From contig PS015082.1 in the NCBI GenBank assembly GCA_048213135.1, positions 204,550 to 268,549 of the forward strand: a stretch of DNA of 64,000 nucleotides, in the 5' to 3' direction. The position numbers were made by a program, and so were the translations under genes. This stretch comes from Reclinomonas americana ATCC 50394 (Eukaryota; Jakobida; Jakobea; Jakobida). Below, in pieces: positions 23,563 to 36,000 of the stretch (position 1 is its first letter; each line of letters opens with the position of its first letter). The notes beneath the pieces are model-generated. The model was not told where the DNA came from and did no database searches. It saw nothing but the letters and a program-made list of their open reading frames with translations.

Positions 23563-26500
23563 TCACGGTTTTCGTGAGAAGTCCATATTGACACGAGCAC
23601 CGACACTCATGCCGATGGCGCCAGACGCAGTTCCCCCAAACTGTGCACCGAGGGGTGTGCCAAAACCGCTGCTACCGCCGCCACCAATGCCGCCGTCGCG
23701 TCCGCTACCCATGGCCTCCGGCGACGGGGTATCACGCGGTGGCGGCGTCGTGCGACCGAGGCCCTTGCGCGAAGTCTGTCGTGAGATACGCGGCAAGTTC
23801 GTTCCGCTGTTGGAGCGAATGATGGTGGTCAGCATGTCGGAAATGGGCAAGGCGCCTGACAGCACGCCGTCGCGACTCTGGGGAGTGCTACGGCCGGTCT
23901 CGCCCGGCTCCATAAACAGGCCGGCCGGTGCCGATGCCGCAATCGATCCTCGCGGCGCCACTCGCGGCAGTGAGTGACCGATCGGCTCCGGTGTGGCCAT
24001 ATCCTCGCCCAACAGCAACTCGGCGAAATCGCCACCGATCGGGTAGATGAGCTCGCACAGAGTGTACAAGAATTGGGTGCGCGCCAGTCTCTTTCCTTCC
24101 AGTGTCATCTCGTCCTCTGCAATCGTCGTAAGTGGGTGAACGCACAGTCTATGTCATGCGGAAGTACATACCATCGCGTGGTTCCATGCGCTGTCCGTTC
24201 TTGGAGATGCTGGAACGCAGCTCCATGTAGGGCACCTCTTCCGACTGACGGAAGAGCTTGGCGAGGCACTGCGGCACCACCGCCTCGGTAATCGCTCCGC
24301 TGGCCGCCATGGACTGCATCACCGCGAGGCAGCGGCGCAGCGAGATCTTGTCCTCCTCTTGCACGTCGGCACTGGGACGTGAATACGAGTAGCCGATGCG
24401 GAGTGATTCGGAGAGCGCGAGAGCCTTGAGGAAGACCTCCACCACCTCCAGCGGCCACTGCTCCGACATGAAACGACCAAAGACCTCCACTCGCAAGTTA
24501 TCGGCTCTGCGCGGAAGACACAGATGTGAGTGACGAGTGGATATCGAGAAACAAACAGCAACCATACCAACCTGTTGACTTGAATGCAGCCGACAAGTCC
24601 CGAGAGGTAACTGTCCAGCAGCTGCGTGCCGAATTTTTTCTGCCAGAAGCGCCCACGAGCATTGTCAGCACCACACATGCTTGAGTTTGCCAGTCCAGCG
24701 TCGACGCAACATGCATGTACTTGATGATGTGTGCAGGGAATGGCTCGTGTTCCATGTTTTTCTCCGACATTGTGCCGTCGGAGGCGATCTTGTCTTGATA
24801 AATGCCACTGCGCACGACAAAGGGAAAATTGTCAACAAGGAGTGCGCTGTCCACCCACACCATCGCGCCACTCAACTTCATGAGACGCAGAAGCCAGGTC
24901 AACACGCGCGGTTTCACGTGCGGTGCGCGCTGCAGGGCGGCCACAAGCTCGGGATACTTGGCACCGAACGAGGTGAGCAAGTTCGAGCCCGTGCTACTCG
25001 ACACCGTGGTCAGTGTGTCGTCATCGTACACGGTGGTGGCTCGGCTGTCGATGCTGAAGCGCTGTTCGCGGTATCCTCGGTATGCCCGCTGGATGGCCAC
25101 GGCCGAGTTGCGACGTGCAGTCTGTACGGGTGGCGGGAACAGTTCCTCGACATCGTCTGTCTGCACATGAATGTTCCGACGCGCACCATTGGCCTCCAGC
25201 AGCTCAGCCAGCTCGCGCTGCAGTGCAGCGATGCGATCGGCATCGGGGCCGGTGACCACAGTTGGGTGGCGTGGAGCGGTCGGCGCAAAGCTGCTGAGTT
25301 GGTCGGCAGCGTTGCCCGGCGTCAGCGTCGAGCGGCGTCCTTGTGCTCGAGAGCCAGCACCACCACTGCCACTGCCAGTGCCACTGCCTCCAGTGTTGGT
25401 CTGGAAGCGCACACCTGTCGAGACGTGAGCACGAGAGCCGCCGTTGGCGTTGCGAGTCAACGTGGACCGCATTGCCGACTTGACGGCCTTGCCGCCACCA
25501 CTGCCGCGGGCTGGAGGCGCGTGACGTGGCACATCCTCGGCCTGTGTAGTGCCCCGGCAGTGAGTGGTGAGTGAGAGACTGCGGCCATGGAATGTCACAC
25601 AAGAATGACCGACTGCTCACCTTTTCGCCCCTCGCACTCGAGCCACGCACTGTGCGCAACTTGTTCTTCACGGCGTCGAGCTGCGATGCCATGCGTAAGA
25701 CAGGAAGAAATCACCACTTGTCGATTGATACATCATCGTACACACACACTCACCAGCTTCATCAGCTCGCCTTCGGACTCGGGCAACAGTTGTTCGACAA
25801 TGTTGTTGGTGCTGGTGTGAATGGAGCGCAGCTTCTCGGCGACGTTGGCCACCCAGTCGGTCAGTTCCACAGCAGTCTTGGCCACGTGTACGGTGGTCGG
25901 CTCGGCCCGAGATGCACTAGGCGGGCTCTGTGGAATTCCCAGACCGGCCGACTCGGAGAGCGACTGCTGAATCGACGTCGACAACTGCGGCAGCGCCGTG
26001 TTTGTCGCATCGGCAGAGTCGCGTGAATTTGGTCGTGACGAGCGCTTGCCGGTGGAGCCCTGCTTCCGGTGACCTGTGCGAGTGCCACATCGACTGCCAG
26101 CACGTGTCTCAGCACGGAGAAAGACAGAGAGCAGCCGAAAAGCGCTTCCAGTGTCACTCACCTTGCTGCACCCAACACCAATCGAGACGCATGGTCGGCT
26201 CCGCGCGGTGTGAGGTTCACGGTGGCCAGCGGGCCATCTGTTTCGACTCGATCTTGCTGTTTTCCCAGGGCCTCCATGAGATCGTTGACGACGCCGTCGG
26301 CCTCGAGCAGGCGTGCCGCCATATTTACGAGCTGTCCCATGACGCCCTCAGGCACACCTCCCTTGGACTCCAGCTCGGCGAGGAATTGCTTCACGCCATC
26401 GGCTGACGATGGCGGCGGAGGCGGTGGTGGCGGTGGCGTGGCCGGGCGGGGTGGAGACTGCAGACGACGAGGTCCCCGTCGCCGCCGCTCACCGCCTTCT

Positions 26501-29500
26501 TCGTCACCTTCTCCCGCCGCGCCGTCGTCATCCTCGATCATGTCGCCTGCCGCTGCCGGATCATCAGCAGCATCGAAACGCACACGACCCGATTTTTGTG
26601 CACTCGACGAACGAGAGTGCGACTGGCTGCGCATTCCTCCACTGTGCATGCACAAACACACACACACCATATGTCAGCAACACCTTGTCAGGCAGCAACG
26701 AGGATCACTCCCACGAACAACACGCACGATTTCTTGTCCTGCAAGTCGTCGCCGTCATCGGTTTCCTCCTCTTCTGCCGGTGCCTTCCCACCGTTGCCGT
26801 CGGGTTCCGGCGTCAATCGCAGCTGACTGAGGTCGGCTGGCATGGAGTGCGACTTGAAATCCAGCAGGGTTGGTCGGGCCGACGCCTCCTCCACCACCAT
26901 GGCCCGCAGTCGTTGTTGTACCAGCGCCATGTCCGTCGGCAGATCGTCGCCCGACGAGAGCAGTTTGAGCAGCTGTGTGGGCGAATCCACGGCGATGCCG
27001 TCCTGTTCAGTCTGCTCTTGCAGACTGAGGAGTTTGGTGGCCAGCAGCTCCACCGGACCCGCATCAACGCCGGTGGTGGCGGTCGGTGGATGGGTGCGCA
27101 TGAGCAAAATGTCGGGCAACTTGCGTGCCGCCTCGCGCAGCAGTTTGTTGAGGTTGCGGATTTCGGTGGTGTACAAGTCGCAGTCCTGCTGCAACTTCCA
27201 CAACTCGCCCTTCTGAATGTTGTTGATGCGCTGCAAGTTGGCGGCGGCACTCTCCAGCTCCGCCACGCGCTCCGTCTTGTCGGCCAGCTCTCCACGGAGC
27301 ACAATGACACGGTCGCGTTCCCGTTGGAGGGCCGCTCGATAGGCAAACACAACGTCGTCGTGCAGAAGACCCAGTTGCTTGCGCACCTGTTCCAGCAGAA
27401 TACCGCGCTCGGCGCACTGCACAAACACCTGCCGCACGATTTCGATCAGCACCACGTCCCAGATCTGCAGGCGCTCCTCGGCCTCGGCAATCGCCGACTG
27501 CGTCTTCCAGGCACGCTCTCGCCGCTCGTCGTCGAGCGTGTCCTCCAGGTCCACATCAAACACCGGCACCAGCACGTCCTGATCCAAATCCTGATCGCAG
27601 TGCGGGCCAAGGGCAGTCGACACGGTGCTCGGGCCCGACGTACCGGCGGCTGATTGTAGGCGGAAGAAATGATTGGCCACGGCCTGGGCCGACTTGACTC
27701 CCCGAGCCTTTTGCTGCTGCGATGTCGGCGACGACACAAACTTGTTGAGCGGCTCGCGTTGATGGAGGGTGCGCGACAGCCGTGCAGCTGCCCGTCGCAC
27801 GTGACGGCCAAGCATGTCGTCCACGGTGCGCGCCAACAACAAAACCTCCACGCGGCCAGTCGGTCGTCGATCGGGCGCAGGAAACAGCGGTTTCCGCCAC
27901 ACTTGCTCGTGAGGATCGTATTCCTGCGTGGCAAAGGCGGTGGTGAGACAAACTCGATCAGCAGGGGGAGTGTAAGAAGAAATCGTACCTCGTCATCATC
28001 GGCGTGCACCGACGGCAGTGGTGTTTTCAGGTACACGTGGTACTCGGGCGGAATCATGGTGCACGGTCGATGTTCGTCGGCCAGTCGTGGGGCGTTGCGA
28101 ACCAGCTCAAAGTACGTGCGGTCAGACTCTGCCTCGGCCACCGCGTCGCCATTATTGATGGCGCCCGCACCGCCGCCATCCGTGACCACTGTGGCCGCGT
28201 GATCCGCCGACGCACGACTGGCACCAAGAGGCCCAGAGAACACCTCCAGACCCAGCTCTCGCCGCACATCCTCGTCCTGCACGAACTCCATCATGCCGAA
28301 AACGCGATGGCGCGCGCGCCAGTCGGGACTGAGCGCGCGGTCGTACAGGTGCGAGACGTCTTCGCGCATAATGGGCGCCGACACCCTGTCAGCGGCAGCC
28401 GTTGGCGGTGCTGGGGAGGCCGACGAGTGCAGTCCAGGTGAGTTGCGGTCGCCGGTGCCGAGAGCCAGCGTCATGGCGGCCTGCATGTTGGGTTTCGGTA
28501 GTTGTGGGTTCGGACGCAGACGATGTGGTCGACTGGCTGTGGTTGGCTTGCCGGGCGAGGGTGACGGCGAGCGTGTGGGTGGCATGTTGGGTCCGGCACG
28601 AATGACACGCTGCGGACGAGGCGGTGGATCGGGAATCGGTGACACGGGTTTCGGCGACATGGGCGACCCTGGCTGGCTAAAGCTGCGCGCCAGTGGTGGT
28701 GGCGTCGACATGCGACGCGCCTCGTCGTCCGACGACGCAAATGTCGGCGGCAGAGGCGACTTGCGCGATCCCATTGACGACTGCGGCGGAAGTGGTGAGG
28801 TGCGCAGCTGCGAAGGAATGCCCACCGCCACCTGCGTGTGCAAGTGAGTGAGTGAGAGGGAGAGTGTGAAGAAGAAGAAGAGAATGGCACACCTGCTTGT
28901 GCGACGACCCCAACATGCGTCGCTTGCTGCGCTTGTCGTTCGGATCGTACGTGCGCAGCGTCCAGTCGCGATTCGAGGGCGGCGGCATCGGCAACTCGGG
29001 GTCACTGACGGCGCCCTCCGCATGTGCTTTCGCCGCCGCCACAGCCGCCTCTGCTGCGGCCGCCGCCACCTCCGCGTCCGTGGCCTCGGCACTGCCGGAG
29101 AAGGGCGGCAGACCATCCTCATCCTCGTGCACACCCCGCAGCTGCTCGAAATCCCGCGTCTGATACACGCGATCGAGACGCGCCTGCGTGCGCGGAGTGA
29201 GCCGCACATTGGCCTGCTGCGCCTGCATGATCTGCTGCTGCTCCTCATCGTGCGGGTCAATGACCGGCCGACCAAAGAACATCTCCTGTTTCATCATCTG
29301 CACGTGCAGGCTGGCACGCTTGGCCAGGCCCAGCTGCTGCGCTCGGATGGCCAGCTGCCGCATCTCCTCGTCCTCTTCCTCATCATCGTCGTCGTCGTCG
29401 TCATTGTCGTCGTAGCCGTCAGAGAAGCCGTACTCGGGCTCCAACAGAGGACTGCTCGGAGGCAGCGGTGCGAGCGGTGGCGACTCTGCCTGCGCGGCTG

Positions 29501-29771
29501 CTGCTGTGGACGATGAGATGGAGAATGTGGCGTGGTGATGATGCCGCACAGGCGGCGGTGTGGTTACGCGAGTGGTATCCACAGTGGCCGCCAACTGCGC
29601 CTCATCATTGTCGTGATCGGCAGGCACTGGGGGTGACGCGGATCGCGTGGTGCTCTCTGTGTGTGTGGCAGGGGAGTGAGTGGGTGGGGTGGGNNNNNNN
29701 NNNNNNNNNNNNNGGGGAAGCGTGAGGTGTGTGTGTGAACCTGCATCCCAGGCCCCATCAAAGTCGCTCAT
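23563..29771 (-). CDS. AXDND1: Axonemal dynein light chain domain-containing protein 1-like
   Basis: A very long gene (about 1,600-1,700 residues by my exon chain) starts at MSDFDGAWDAG (29771). The first intron contains an assembly gap. Disordered Ser/Pro-rich exons follow (about 29660-28893 and 28830-27988). FPAPDRRPTGRVEVLLL and DDMLGRH near 27860 match the AXDND1-specific block. The Ax_dynein_light domain lies at about 27500-27080: RLQIWDVVLIEIVRQVFVQ, CAERGILLEQVRKQLG, and a coiled coil ending KLLREAARKLPD. Downstream exons carry more helices, an IQ calmodulin-binding motif (AVAIQRAYRGYREQR, near 25090) and a Gly/Ser-rich C-terminus with stop at 23563. The domain is shared with inner-arm dynein p28, so the product is expected in motile cilia. 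Confidence 0.8.
29694..29713. other. Assembly gap (20 N)
   Basis: Twenty Ns inside the first intron of the AXDND1-like gene, flanked by G/T-rich simple sequence. The size of the true gap is unknown. Confidence 0.95.
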
Positions 29772-30464
29772 GGTGAACGAGATGACGATTGATGCACGGG
29801 GGTGACATGTGCGACTCGAACAACGGTTGATTTGCGCGCGGTGTCGACGAGGGCCATCATGATTGTGGTTGACGGGAAGGAGACGGGGAAGGCGAGTTGG
29901 GGAAGGTGCGAGCTGCGGCTGGGATCAGCGGTGGATGTGGAGAACGAAGAAGGAAAGGAACTGAGATGATGAGTGAATTGAATGAATTCGGTTTCCGATT
30001 GATTACGGTGATCCAAAGTTCAAAAAGCCTGCAGTCTTTCGTACCAGCAGCGGTACATCCGTGCCTAAACGAAGGCTGCAACTTGGACCGGTGGCATATT
30101 ACTTCTCGTGAAGAATGAAGGCAAACATCCGGTGCATGCTAATCGATCAGATCTGGATTCAGTTTTCGGCTTCGATCTCTTTCCTGTCGGCCAGCTGGCC
30201 TCCATCTCCGCGCCAGCAGTATTCCCTGTACCAGCAGAGGCTGCAGCTTGGACCGCTGGCACAGCACTTCCCATGGAACGGAGATCAAAAGGACAAGCGA
30301 ATCCTGGATTCAGTTTCCAGATTGCTGTCGGCTTCGAGCTTCAACCCCGTCTGCCAGCTGGCCAGCAACCTACATGTCAGCAGCAGCAGCTCACTCCTGC
30401 GCCTTCTCAGAGACGTAACGACGACAGAGGAGAACGGAATATGCCAAGACAACAGGTTCATTCG
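29772..30464. repeat. Intergenic region with a degenerate tandem repeat of ~165-190 bp
   Basis: No convincing gene is present. Two full units (30041-30229 and 30230 to about 30400) share gtaccagcag, ggctgcaacttggaccg, ctggattcagttt, tcggcttcga and ccagctggcc in the same order. A partial third unit precedes them (about 29985-30040, gaattcggtttccgattg). A 140-codon open frame spans the repeat but looks like a by-product of it. Confidence 0.55.
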
Positions 30465-30878
30465 TCAAGTGGCTGCTGCTGACGACGACGACGACAAGAA
30501 CGAAGACGACGCAGCCGCCGTGGCCATCACCCGCTGATGCCACTCCATCAACGACGCCTCCTCGCGCTCACACACCTCCCTTCTCCTCTCCAGCTCCTCG
30601 CGCCGCCCACGCATCTCCTCCGCCAGCGCACGCAACCGCTGCACCGTGCCCGCCGCATCAAACTGCACACACTCCCACAACGCCACACCCTGCTCCGCCG
30701 CCGCCCCCGCTTTCCCGCTCTCCAGCAGCGCGCGGATCAGAGGCGCACCTGTCTCTGACGACGACGACGATGATGATGACAGAGTGCCGCTCACTCGCTC
30801 GCTCAACGCCTTGATGTCGTCGCGCGCTTGTGCAGCGCTCACGTCGAAGAACGAGGTGGCGGCCGCACCACTGCTCAT
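30465..30878 (-). CDS. Small coiled-coil protein of unknown function
   Basis: An intronless frame of 137 codons starts at ATG 30878 (MSSGAAATSFFDVSAAQARD). It contains a polyserine run, a segment LIRALLESGKAGAAAEQG, and a long charged helix (RLRALAEEMRGRREELERRR then EVCEREEASLMEWHQRVM) that is a likely coiled coil. It ends in Ser/Ala repeats. It may be a small subunit of a larger assembly, but I cannot assign it. It is divergent from MCU, with about 50 bp between starts. Confidence 0.55.
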   Translation of the reverse strand: MSSGAAATSFFDVSAAQARDDIKALSERVSGTLSSSSSSSSETGAPLIRALLESGKAGAAAEQGVALWECVQFDAAGTVQRLRALAEEMRGRREELERRREVCEREEASLMEWHQRVMATAAASSSFLSSSSSAAAT

Positions 30879-30929
30879 GGAGAAGACGATCAATTGTCAA
30901 TCGACCGACTTTGTGAGTGGACGTAAACG

Positions 30930-31852
30930 ATGGCGTGGGCAAGCAGAGCAGTCAACTCGCTGTGCGCAGCGCCCTTGCTGCTGCGCCGCTCCTTTGCCAC
31001 GGCCTCTGCTGGTGCACAAAACAGAGCGAGTCATGGCGCGCGCGATCTCTCACTCACTCTCACTCTCATGCACACACAGACGGCTTTGCGGCGGTGCGCA
31101 GTGCGCTGGAGGCCGAGTCGTCGCCACGCGTGTCGTGGGCGCGCTTCCAGGAGCTCTGTGCCTCGGCCAAGACGCCTGCGTCGGCGGTGGAGGTGGCGGA
31201 GAAGTTGCAGGCGGAGGGCGCGGTGGTGTTGGGACGCGGAGGCCTGGAGAGACACCTCGAGCAGTCGGTGTTTGTCAAGCCGGCGGCGGTGGTGGCCGCG
31301 CTCAATGACGCGCTGGATGTGTCGGGCGAGAATCGCAAGGCGAGTCTCTCTCAAACACACACTCACCGCGCTCATCGGCTCTTTTGTGCTCATCGCGACT
31401 GTGCGCAACAGAGTCGCCTGCGTGAGGTGGAGAACAACCTGGTGACGTGGAAGAAGGAGGTGGCGGAGTTGAACGCGGCCAAGCAGAAGCTCGATGTGCA
31501 GGCGTTGGCCTCGGCCAATCGCACCATCAATGCGGGTCTGGCGTTCCTCGTGGCGCAGACCTCGTATCTCTTCTACCTCACCTACGACGTGTACGCGTGG
31601 GATGTGACGGAGCCGATCTGCTTCTTTGCCAGTTCCATCACCGTCTTCACCGGCTACTTTTACTACTTGACCACGCGACAGGAGTACACGCACGACTCGA
31701 TGCGGACGACGCTCTTCTTCCGCCGTCGCGACAAGCTGTACAAGCGTACGGGCTTTGACCTGTCGCACTATGAGGAGCTGCTGGAGCGCATTCATGCCGG
31801 CGAGACCGAGGTTCAACGACTTCGCATGCTGCTGGGATTGCCCGCCAAGTAA
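30930..31852 (+). CDS. MCU: Mitochondrial calcium uniporter pore subunit
   Basis: Three exons (30930-31011, 31080-31339, 31412-31852) give 260 residues. Exon 1 encodes a basic mitochondrial presequence (MAWASRAVNSLCAAPLLLRR). The N-terminal domain holds SVFVKPAAVVAALNDALDV. A coiled coil (LREVENNLVTWKKEVAELNA) leads to TM1 and the pore signature WDVTEP, a variant of WDIMEP that keeps the essential Asp and Glu. Then TM2 and the matrix motif TRQEYTHDSMR follow, with KRTGFDLSHYEELLERIHAGE in the C-terminal coiled coil. The protein forms the Ca2+ channel of the inner mitochondrial membrane. The second intron (31340-31411) starts with GC, not GT; only this join keeps the frame. Confidence 0.9.
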
Positions 31853-32074
31853 GAGACACAGCAAGAGTGGAGGAGAGAGAGTAGAGAGTACCTTTCCTTA
31901 TTGTTTTTGATGTCGGTGTTTGCGGCAAGTTCGTCGTCGTCGTGTGCTGCTGGTGGTGCAGTGTGTTAAGCACACCACCGACTGCTCGGCCGCCTTGCCG
32001 CTCCCTCCCTCTGCCTCTTCCCTCCCTCCTCTCGCTGTCATTGTACACAATCAAGTTACTTCGTGTGACCTTTA

Positions 32075-33033
32075 TCATGTGGCGCTCTCGAGTAGTGTCT
32101 CTCGCCGCCGCTGCGTGGCGGGTTTCTGATCGCGCGCCACCGTCAGCGACGAGGGATCCCACAGCTGCAACGCCTCGGCCACCGCCGGCGAGTACAAGTG
32201 CCGCAACACACTCTGCTCCTGCTTGTGCATCTGCCGGTACTGCCGGTCGGTTTCGTGCTCGTAGCCGACCAGGTGACACAAGCCGTGAACCAGTAACTGT
32301 GCATACAATGAGCAGCGGTGGAAGGAGCCGGAGCGACTCGTGCAGGCGCGCAACTCTGTCAATGTGCATGTCGAGCGTCACGTCGGGAAAGGGCGTCGCC
32401 AGACCGTCAAACTCCGACTTGTAATCGTCGTACTCTCCAGCGGCCATGCGCCGGAGGATCTCTCTACGCCTCGTCAGCAAGCACGCCAGCAACGGAAGGA
32501 GGACAAGCAAGGAAGGCGAGCGCGCAACTGCGGGCACACAATGATATCACCAACATTGCGCTCGTCTTCGTGCTGCGGCGCCGGCAACACTCCCGGTCGC
32601 ACAGACTGACCAACGCAACAGACAGTGAGTCACAGCAGCAGCAGCAGTATCAGTCTCCCACCAACGCGGACCTCATGGAAGGGAAAGGAGAGTACATCCG
32701 GGCACCCATCGCGCCCTCTGTACCGCGCATTGACCGCCCTCGCTCGCGCCGGCTGGTACAGCGCCACTCCACACATGTACCGCGCATAGCCGAGGTGCTC
32801 CAGTGCCGCAGCCACCACACGCGCCACACGCGCAGGATGCACAAACACGTACTCGTGCACGAGGCTTTGTGTAAGCACTCTGGCGCGCGATGGAGCGTGA
32901 GAGAGAGAGGAGAACGACAAAGGCGGGGAAGACCCACCTCACGAGCTCCATCGACAACGAGGAAGGTGCCAATCACGCTCGCGTCTTTTGTGATATCACA
33001 TGTCTGCGCGCGGTGACACCAGTCGCTCTCCAT
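32075..33033 (-). CDS. YBEY: Endoribonuclease YbeY, probably mitochondrial
   Basis: Four exons encode a YbeY metalloprotein. The first (from about 33033, MESDWCHRAQTCDITKDA) and second hold the N-terminal helix (ARVARVVAAALEHLGYARY) and the block NARYRGRDGCPDVLSFPFHE, matching N..YR..D.PTDVLSFP. A small exon near 32550 reads NVGDIIVCPQ (GDI motif). The next contains FPDVTLDMHIDR, and the last exon carries the zinc signature HGLCHLVGYEH with a following Glu/Gln-rich helix. YbeY acts in rRNA maturation; in eukaryotes it works in mitochondria or plastids. The first exon overlaps the predicted coding start of the plus-strand FERM gene by about 33 bp, so one of the two starts may be wrong. Confidence 0.83.
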
Positions 33034-36000
33034 CGCCGCCTGCGTCGTCCTCTGCGCGACCAGCCGCGCAGCCTCCGCCACTGATCTCACACAGCACGCA
33101 CCATGGCAGTGTGTCGACTCTGTTGCAGCGATTGGCGCGCGCAGCTGCGCTGCAAGAGGACCCGGCGTTTGCCATGCAGCAGCAGCTGTTGCGGCAACAG
33201 CAGCAGCAGTTGCAGGCGCAGCAGCAGCCGGCGAGAGAGTCGAGCACGAGTGGGCGCGAGCAGGAGGTGATCAAGTCGATGCGATTGCCGGTGTATTCGC
33301 GCGTAATGCCCACGCAGAGACACTTGGATCTCTTGCAAAGAGTGAGCGATGTGTGTGTGTGCGAAAGAGAGACAGGGTTTGTTGCCAACACATGCACGTG
33401 CGTCATAGGGATTGGCGGCGCCGCAGCGTGTGTTCTACTTGGACGGGAGCAGTGATGAGTTTGTCGTTCGCGCCAACACCACCGTATCGCAGCTGTGTCG
33501 TATGGTGGTCGACAGTGTGTACCCGCCACTGCCGAATCGTCATCTCTATGCTATCTACTGGTCGACTGCGGGCGGCGATGTGCTGCTGGACGCGGAGATG
33601 TCGGTGAACAAGGTGCGCGATCGGCTCGTCAGCTCGGTCACTAGCATGGTCGAGGCCGGTGATTACACGTCGTCGGCGGGTGGATCGTCGCAGACTGCTG
33701 CGCACTGGGCTCGATATGTGCGACAGGTGTGTGGCGAGGAGAGAGAGAGAGAAGCAATGCGTTACTTTCTCTTACGCGCGCTCGACAGCTGGAGCAAGAG
33801 GTTGTCCGCGGCTTCTTCCTGTTCCGACAGCGGCTGTTCCCGCCCATGGAAAAGTTCTTTCATGAGCAGCAGGCCACGCGACCGGGCTTTCCGGTGCTCT
33901 CTCGTTGCGTTGCTGCGACAGACTTGTCTTTCTTTCTCTCTCTCCTCTCCCTGTCAGCTATCTCACTGTGCACGCACAGGGCATTTCCGAATGCTGGAGC
34001 TGGTGTACCTGCACGTGCGACAGGCGTTCCTGGCGGGCCGCTTCCTGCTGTCGCTCGACGAGGCGGTGGACGTGGCGGCGAGCATTCTGTGCGCGGACGA
34101 GTATCGCGTCGGCCACAATGACGGACCCGATCCACCAGGTGATTTCCACGTATGGGCAGAGAGCACTTGGGTTGCCTTTGCTTACCGCACACGCAGTCGA
34201 GTATCGCAGCAGCACGCACTTGTCGCAAGACGACCGGCCATTCGTGCGGTACGATGCAGCACCACCATGGCGCTCTTGTGGCCGGTCGCGTGCGGTTCGT
34301 GCCCTCGCCAATCTTTTCTTTTACACTCCTGTTTTTTTCTAGCTGATCAACATTGCGATGCAGGTCGGTGACGACGACGACGCCGTTGCCGATGCTGGTG
34401 CGTTGTCTATCACGTGGGAACTCAACCACTCAAATGCTTACTCTTTCGAGACTGCAGGGTCGCCTTCTGCTCATCCCGAGTGCCGCGAACGCGGATGTCT
34501 GCTGATGGCCCTGCCGCGCATCCTGCGCTGCTCCGAGTCGATGAGCTCTGCGCAGCTGCACAGTCGCATCGCACAATGTGTGAGTGTGGATATTTTGCTC
34601 TTCCCCTCCCTCCCTCTCGCTTATCGACTACGGGTTGTGTTTCGCAGAGGAACGAAGCCCGCGATCGTCTCTCGCTGCTGTACGATGCGGAATTCGCTCG
34701 CGTCAACCGAATTCACAACGAGGCCGTCGAAGCACGGGAGAGGCAACTGGCGGATGAGTGGCGCAGGCGAGCAGAGGAAGAGGGTCTCACTGTGGTCGCC
34801 GCTGGTGAGTGGAAGTGGGTGGCGCCAAAGTGCCTTCCACAACCTCATCAATCCTCTCTGTCTCGTCGTTGTGTCGCCCAGATCATGCTGAGCAGCTGAC
34901 GGCACGCTCCACCACGCGACTTGCCGCCGAGGAGAGGAGAGAGCGAGAGCGGTACGGCGAGTTTCACAAGCGCATGTGGATTGCGGCCGACCGCATGGAG
35001 GCCGTGGTCACCCGCTTGATCGATGAGTGTGTGCACACGTACTTTGATGCGCAGGTATGCAGCAGGGGAAGAGAGAGCGCATGCGTTTCTCGGCTCTCAC
35101 TCTCTCTCTCTCTCTCTTCCGGGCGCAGCTCGTGCACGGCGGGTGTCGGCAACCGCGTGTGATTTCCATCCATGCCAACGGTGTCACGGTGTACAAGTAC
35201 CCCACGATGGTGTCAGCGCATTGTGTTGCGTCTAACTGGTGTGCGTTCGTCCTTGCTAATTGTTGTGGCGCGCAGGAGAACCCTGAGGTGTACTTTGTCC
35301 ACGAGATCGTGTCGTACAACAACCACCCACTGGCATTCCAGCTGGAGATCGACCTCGACGAGGACGTGGCGCTGCGAGAGAACTGCACGCGGTCATTTAC
35401 GCGGACGTTTGCCACGCCTCTGCGCCGAGTTTCGTTCGCCACTGCATTGTCTCCTCGTCTTGACAGTTTGTTGTTGTTGATGGTGGTGCACGCAGTCCAT
35501 GGACATGGTGCGCCTGATGAATGACTACGTCAGCTACCATCTGTGGACACTCGACGAGGCGCAGCGGCAGCGGCAGTACGAGGAGCGATGCGCCGAGTTG
35601 GGCCAGCGACACGCTGTGTACGTCGATCGGCCAGTCCCCCTACCGCCGCCACCCCACCAGTGCGCACCGCAAATGTCGTACGGTCTGCTCATCATCTTCC
35701 TCCCCCTCCCTTATTCCCATCGTGCACACGGCTGACGTAGTCTTCGTAGACGTGTACGTGGCCGTGCGCTTCGGTACCGAAATTCCCATCATGTCGGCGC
35801 ACCACGAGAGCGTGCAATTTGACTCGAGGCGCTCGATGCGCTCGGTCATGAGCGCGGTCGGCGCGTCGACGAGCAGCCTGCTGCGCGCCAACAGCAGTGT
35901 TGGCCAGATGATGCTGCGCAAGCACGTGCACAGCATGTCGGGCGCGGCCTCGACTGGACGACTCATGAGCATGTTTCGGAGGTCCGACACGCAGCCGCGC

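Noticed and set aside
30115-30537. 140-codon plus-strand frame over the degenerate repeat
   Set aside because: Its apparent codons follow the repeat units, it has no conserved motif, and its end overlaps the minus-strand coiled-coil gene.
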